A stretch of 7,290 nt of DNA from Limisphaerales bacterium (GTDB lineage Bacteria; Verrucomicrobiota; Verrucomicrobiae; Limisphaerales; UBA11358): NCBI GenBank assembly GCA_003152145.1, contig PLZL01000286.1, positions 129-7,418 on the forward strand, given 5' to 3'. The position numbers were made by a program, and so were the translations under genes. Positions 5,888 to 7,290 of the stretch are shown one piece after another; the stretch's first letter is position 1, and each line of letters opens with the position of its first letter. The notes below the pieces were generated by a model. That model searched no databases. It was not told the origin of the DNA and saw nothing but the letters and a program-made list of their open reading frames with translations.

Positions 5888-7290
5888 ATGAAACTCGTAA
5901 CATCAACCTCCACTGCTTCTCGCGCAGCCTTGCGAGCAGTGTTCTTCACCATCATCTCCTGTCTTCTTTCCGTTTCAGCCTCCGCGCAGGAACGGGATTA
6001 CGCGGAAGCCCGCGTTTATGTCACGGCGCCGCCGGTTTCCGCCGCCGCGACCAACACGGCTTTACCGGCGGCTGCATCCGTCCCCGCACAACTGCTCACG
6101 GATCGGGGTTTCTTTCCCCTCGCGCCGCTCGATGAGCCGGACGAGGATATTCCCACGATCATCATCGACGACAAAAAGACCTTCCAAACCATCCTGGGTT
6201 TTGGCGGCGCCTTCACCGATGCCGCCGCCGATGTCTTCGCCAAACTTTCCAAGGATGCCCAGGAGCAATTCCTCAAAGCCTGTTTCGATCCCGTTGAAGG
6301 CAACGGTTACATCCTTTGCCGCACCACGATTCACAGCTGCGATTATTCGGACGAGATGTATACCTACGATGACACCCCCGACGACACTGAACTCAAGAAT
6401 TTCACCATTGACCACGACCTCAAGAACCGCATCCCGTTCATCAAGCGTGCCCAGGCCGTAGCCAAGGGCAAGCTTCAGCTTTACGCCTCGCCTTGGAGCC
6501 CGCCCGGCTGGATGAAAACCAACGGCGAAATGCTGCACGGCGGCAAGCTCAAGCCGGAATACGACCAGACTTGGGCCGATTACTACGTCAAATACATCAA
6601 GGCCTACGCCGCCGAGGGCATTCCCATTTGGGGCCTGACTGTTCAGAATGAGGCGCTCGCTATCCAAGTCTGGGAATCCTGCATTTTCACCGCCGATGAA
6701 GAGCGTGATTTCGTCAAAAACTTCCTCGGTCCCACACTCAAAAAGGCCGGACTCTCCGATGTCAAGCTCATGATCTGGGACCATAATCGCGGCCTCATAT
6801 ACGAACGTGTCCAGCCCTCATACGATGACAAGGAAGCCTCCGATTACATCTGGGGTGCCGCCTTCCACTGGTATACAGGCGACCACTTCGATAACGTTCG
6901 CATGGTCCACGATGCCTTTCCCGACAAACATCTCCTCTACACCGAAGGCGGCATCGGCGGCAACTGGCCCGCCGCCCTGCGCCTTTCCAAAAGCGTCATC
7001 ACCGACCTCAACAACTGGACCGAAGGCTGGGATGTCTGGAACCTGATTCTTGATCAGGACAATGGCCCGCGTCATGCCGGCGATGTCCCCGGCGTTCACA
7101 GAAACACCATCGTCAACGCCGACACCACCACCAGCGAAATCACCTACAATCCCCCGTTCTACGTTTTGGGACAGTTTTCCCGATTCATCCGTCCCGGCGC
7201 CAAACGCATCGTCTGCACTTCCAACAGCGACGACTTCATCGCCACCGCCGCCCTCAACTCCGACGGCAAAATCGCCGTGGTTGTCCTTAA
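5888..7290 (+). CDS. Secreted GH30 glycoside hydrolase (glucosylceramidase-like), 3'-partial
   Basis: An exported retaining beta-glycosidase of family GH30; 467 codons are visible and the frame is open at the right edge. Residues 1-33 are a Sec signal peptide (basic start, FFTIISCLLSV core, SASA then Gln34). An Ala/Pro-rich spacer (about 45-66) precedes the TIM barrel. GFGGAFTDAAA (104-114), RTTIHSCDYS (145-154), SPWSPPGWMKTN (201-212), acid/base Glu255 in TVQNEA and nucleophile Glu353 in LYTEGG are all present. FYVLGQFSRFIRPGAKRI (424-441) leads into the C-terminal beta-sandwich, of which perhaps only the last strands are missing. The GFGGAFTDAAA and ScDYS patterns favour GH30 subfamily 1 (glucosylceramidase, beta-glucosidase and related activities) over the beta-1,6-glucanase subfamily. 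Proline is replaced by Ala in the usual NEP motif. Codons here end in C far more than in the left-hand genes. ATG 5888 is preceded by A-rich sequence but no Shine-Dalgarno. Confidence 0.9.
   Translation, partial: MKLVTSTSTASRAALRAVFFTIISCLLSVSASAQERDYAEARVYVTAPPVSAAATNTALPAAASVPAQLLTDRGFFPLAPLDEPDEDIPTIIIDDKKTFQTILGFGGAFTDAAADVFAKLSKDAQEQFLKACFDPVEGNGYILCRTTIHSCDYSDEMYTYDDTPDDTELKNFTIDHDLKNRIPFIKRAQAVAKGKLQLYASPWSPPGWMKTNGEMLHGGKLKPEYDQTWADYYVKYIKAYAAEGIPIWGLTVQNEALAIQVWESCIFTADEERDFVKNFLGPTLKKAGLSDVKLMIWDHNRGLIYERVQPSYDDKEASDYIWGAAFHWYTGDHFDNVRMVHDAFPDKHLLYTEGGIGGNWPAALRLSKSVITDLNNWTEGWDVWNLILDQDNGPRHAGDVPGVHRNTIVNADTTTSEITYNPPFYVLGQFSRFIRPGAKRIVCTSNSDDFIATAALNSDGKIAVVVL

Noticed and set aside
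5608..5955. A 115-codon open frame on the minus strand
   Set aside because: It overlaps the GH30 signal peptide and the integrase-like remnant, with no recognised motif and no supporting context.
6062..6784. A 240-codon open frame on the minus strand
   Set aside because: It lies wholly antisense to the second GH30 gene, whose frame has signal peptide, ordered family motifs and catalytic residues. The minus frame is open because of the strong C-ending codon bias and shows no recognisable domain.

Overview
The window reads as a bacterial carbohydrate-degradation region. The organism is probably a member of the Verrucomicrobiota, with Acidobacteriota as the main alternative. This is an inference from three things: large secreted beta-helix/gluconolactonase fusions, GH30 enzymes next to ACS-family transporters, and starts that mostly lack a clear Shine-Dalgarno. 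No taxonomic marker gene is present.

Layout. Positions 3-2312 (+) hold the 3' part of a large gene, cut by the window's left edge. It encodes a tandem right-handed beta-helix protein (pectate lyase-3/GH55-like) fused to an SMP-30/gluconolactonase-type beta-propeller. A short intergenic region (2313-2433) follows, with a perfect 10-bp hairpin and a separate 14-bp palindrome. Positions 2434-3503 (+) hold a broken GH30 glycoside hydrolase. An intact secretion signal and the start of a small beta-sandwich-like domain run out of frame into the C-terminal two thirds of a GH30 enzyme. Positions 3603-4877 (+) encode a complete 12-helix ACS-family MFS transporter. Converging on it, and overlapping it by 31 bp, is a gluconokinase gene (gntK type, 4847-5371, -). 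Positions 5372-5887 contain no intact gene. They hold two decayed fragments: a BtuF-like periplasmic-binding-protein remnant (-) that runs into the gntK start codon, and a possible tyrosine-recombinase N-terminal remnant (+). From 5888 to the right edge (+) runs a second, apparently intact, secreted GH30 enzyme whose 3' end is outside the window.

How it may fit together (inference): secreted beta-helix and GH30 enzymes attack a plant or fungal polysaccharide or glycoconjugate. The gluconolactonase-type domain could open an aldonolactone. The ACS transporter could import the sugar acid. Gluconokinase would phosphorylate gluconate to 6-phosphogluconate. The transporter substrate and the lactonase activity are not proven by sequence. 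I found no CRISPR array, RNA gene, complete mobile element or clearly novel defence-like system. The most interesting content is the fusion protein, the gluconate theme, the broken/intact GH30 pair and the gene graveyard upstream of the second GH30.
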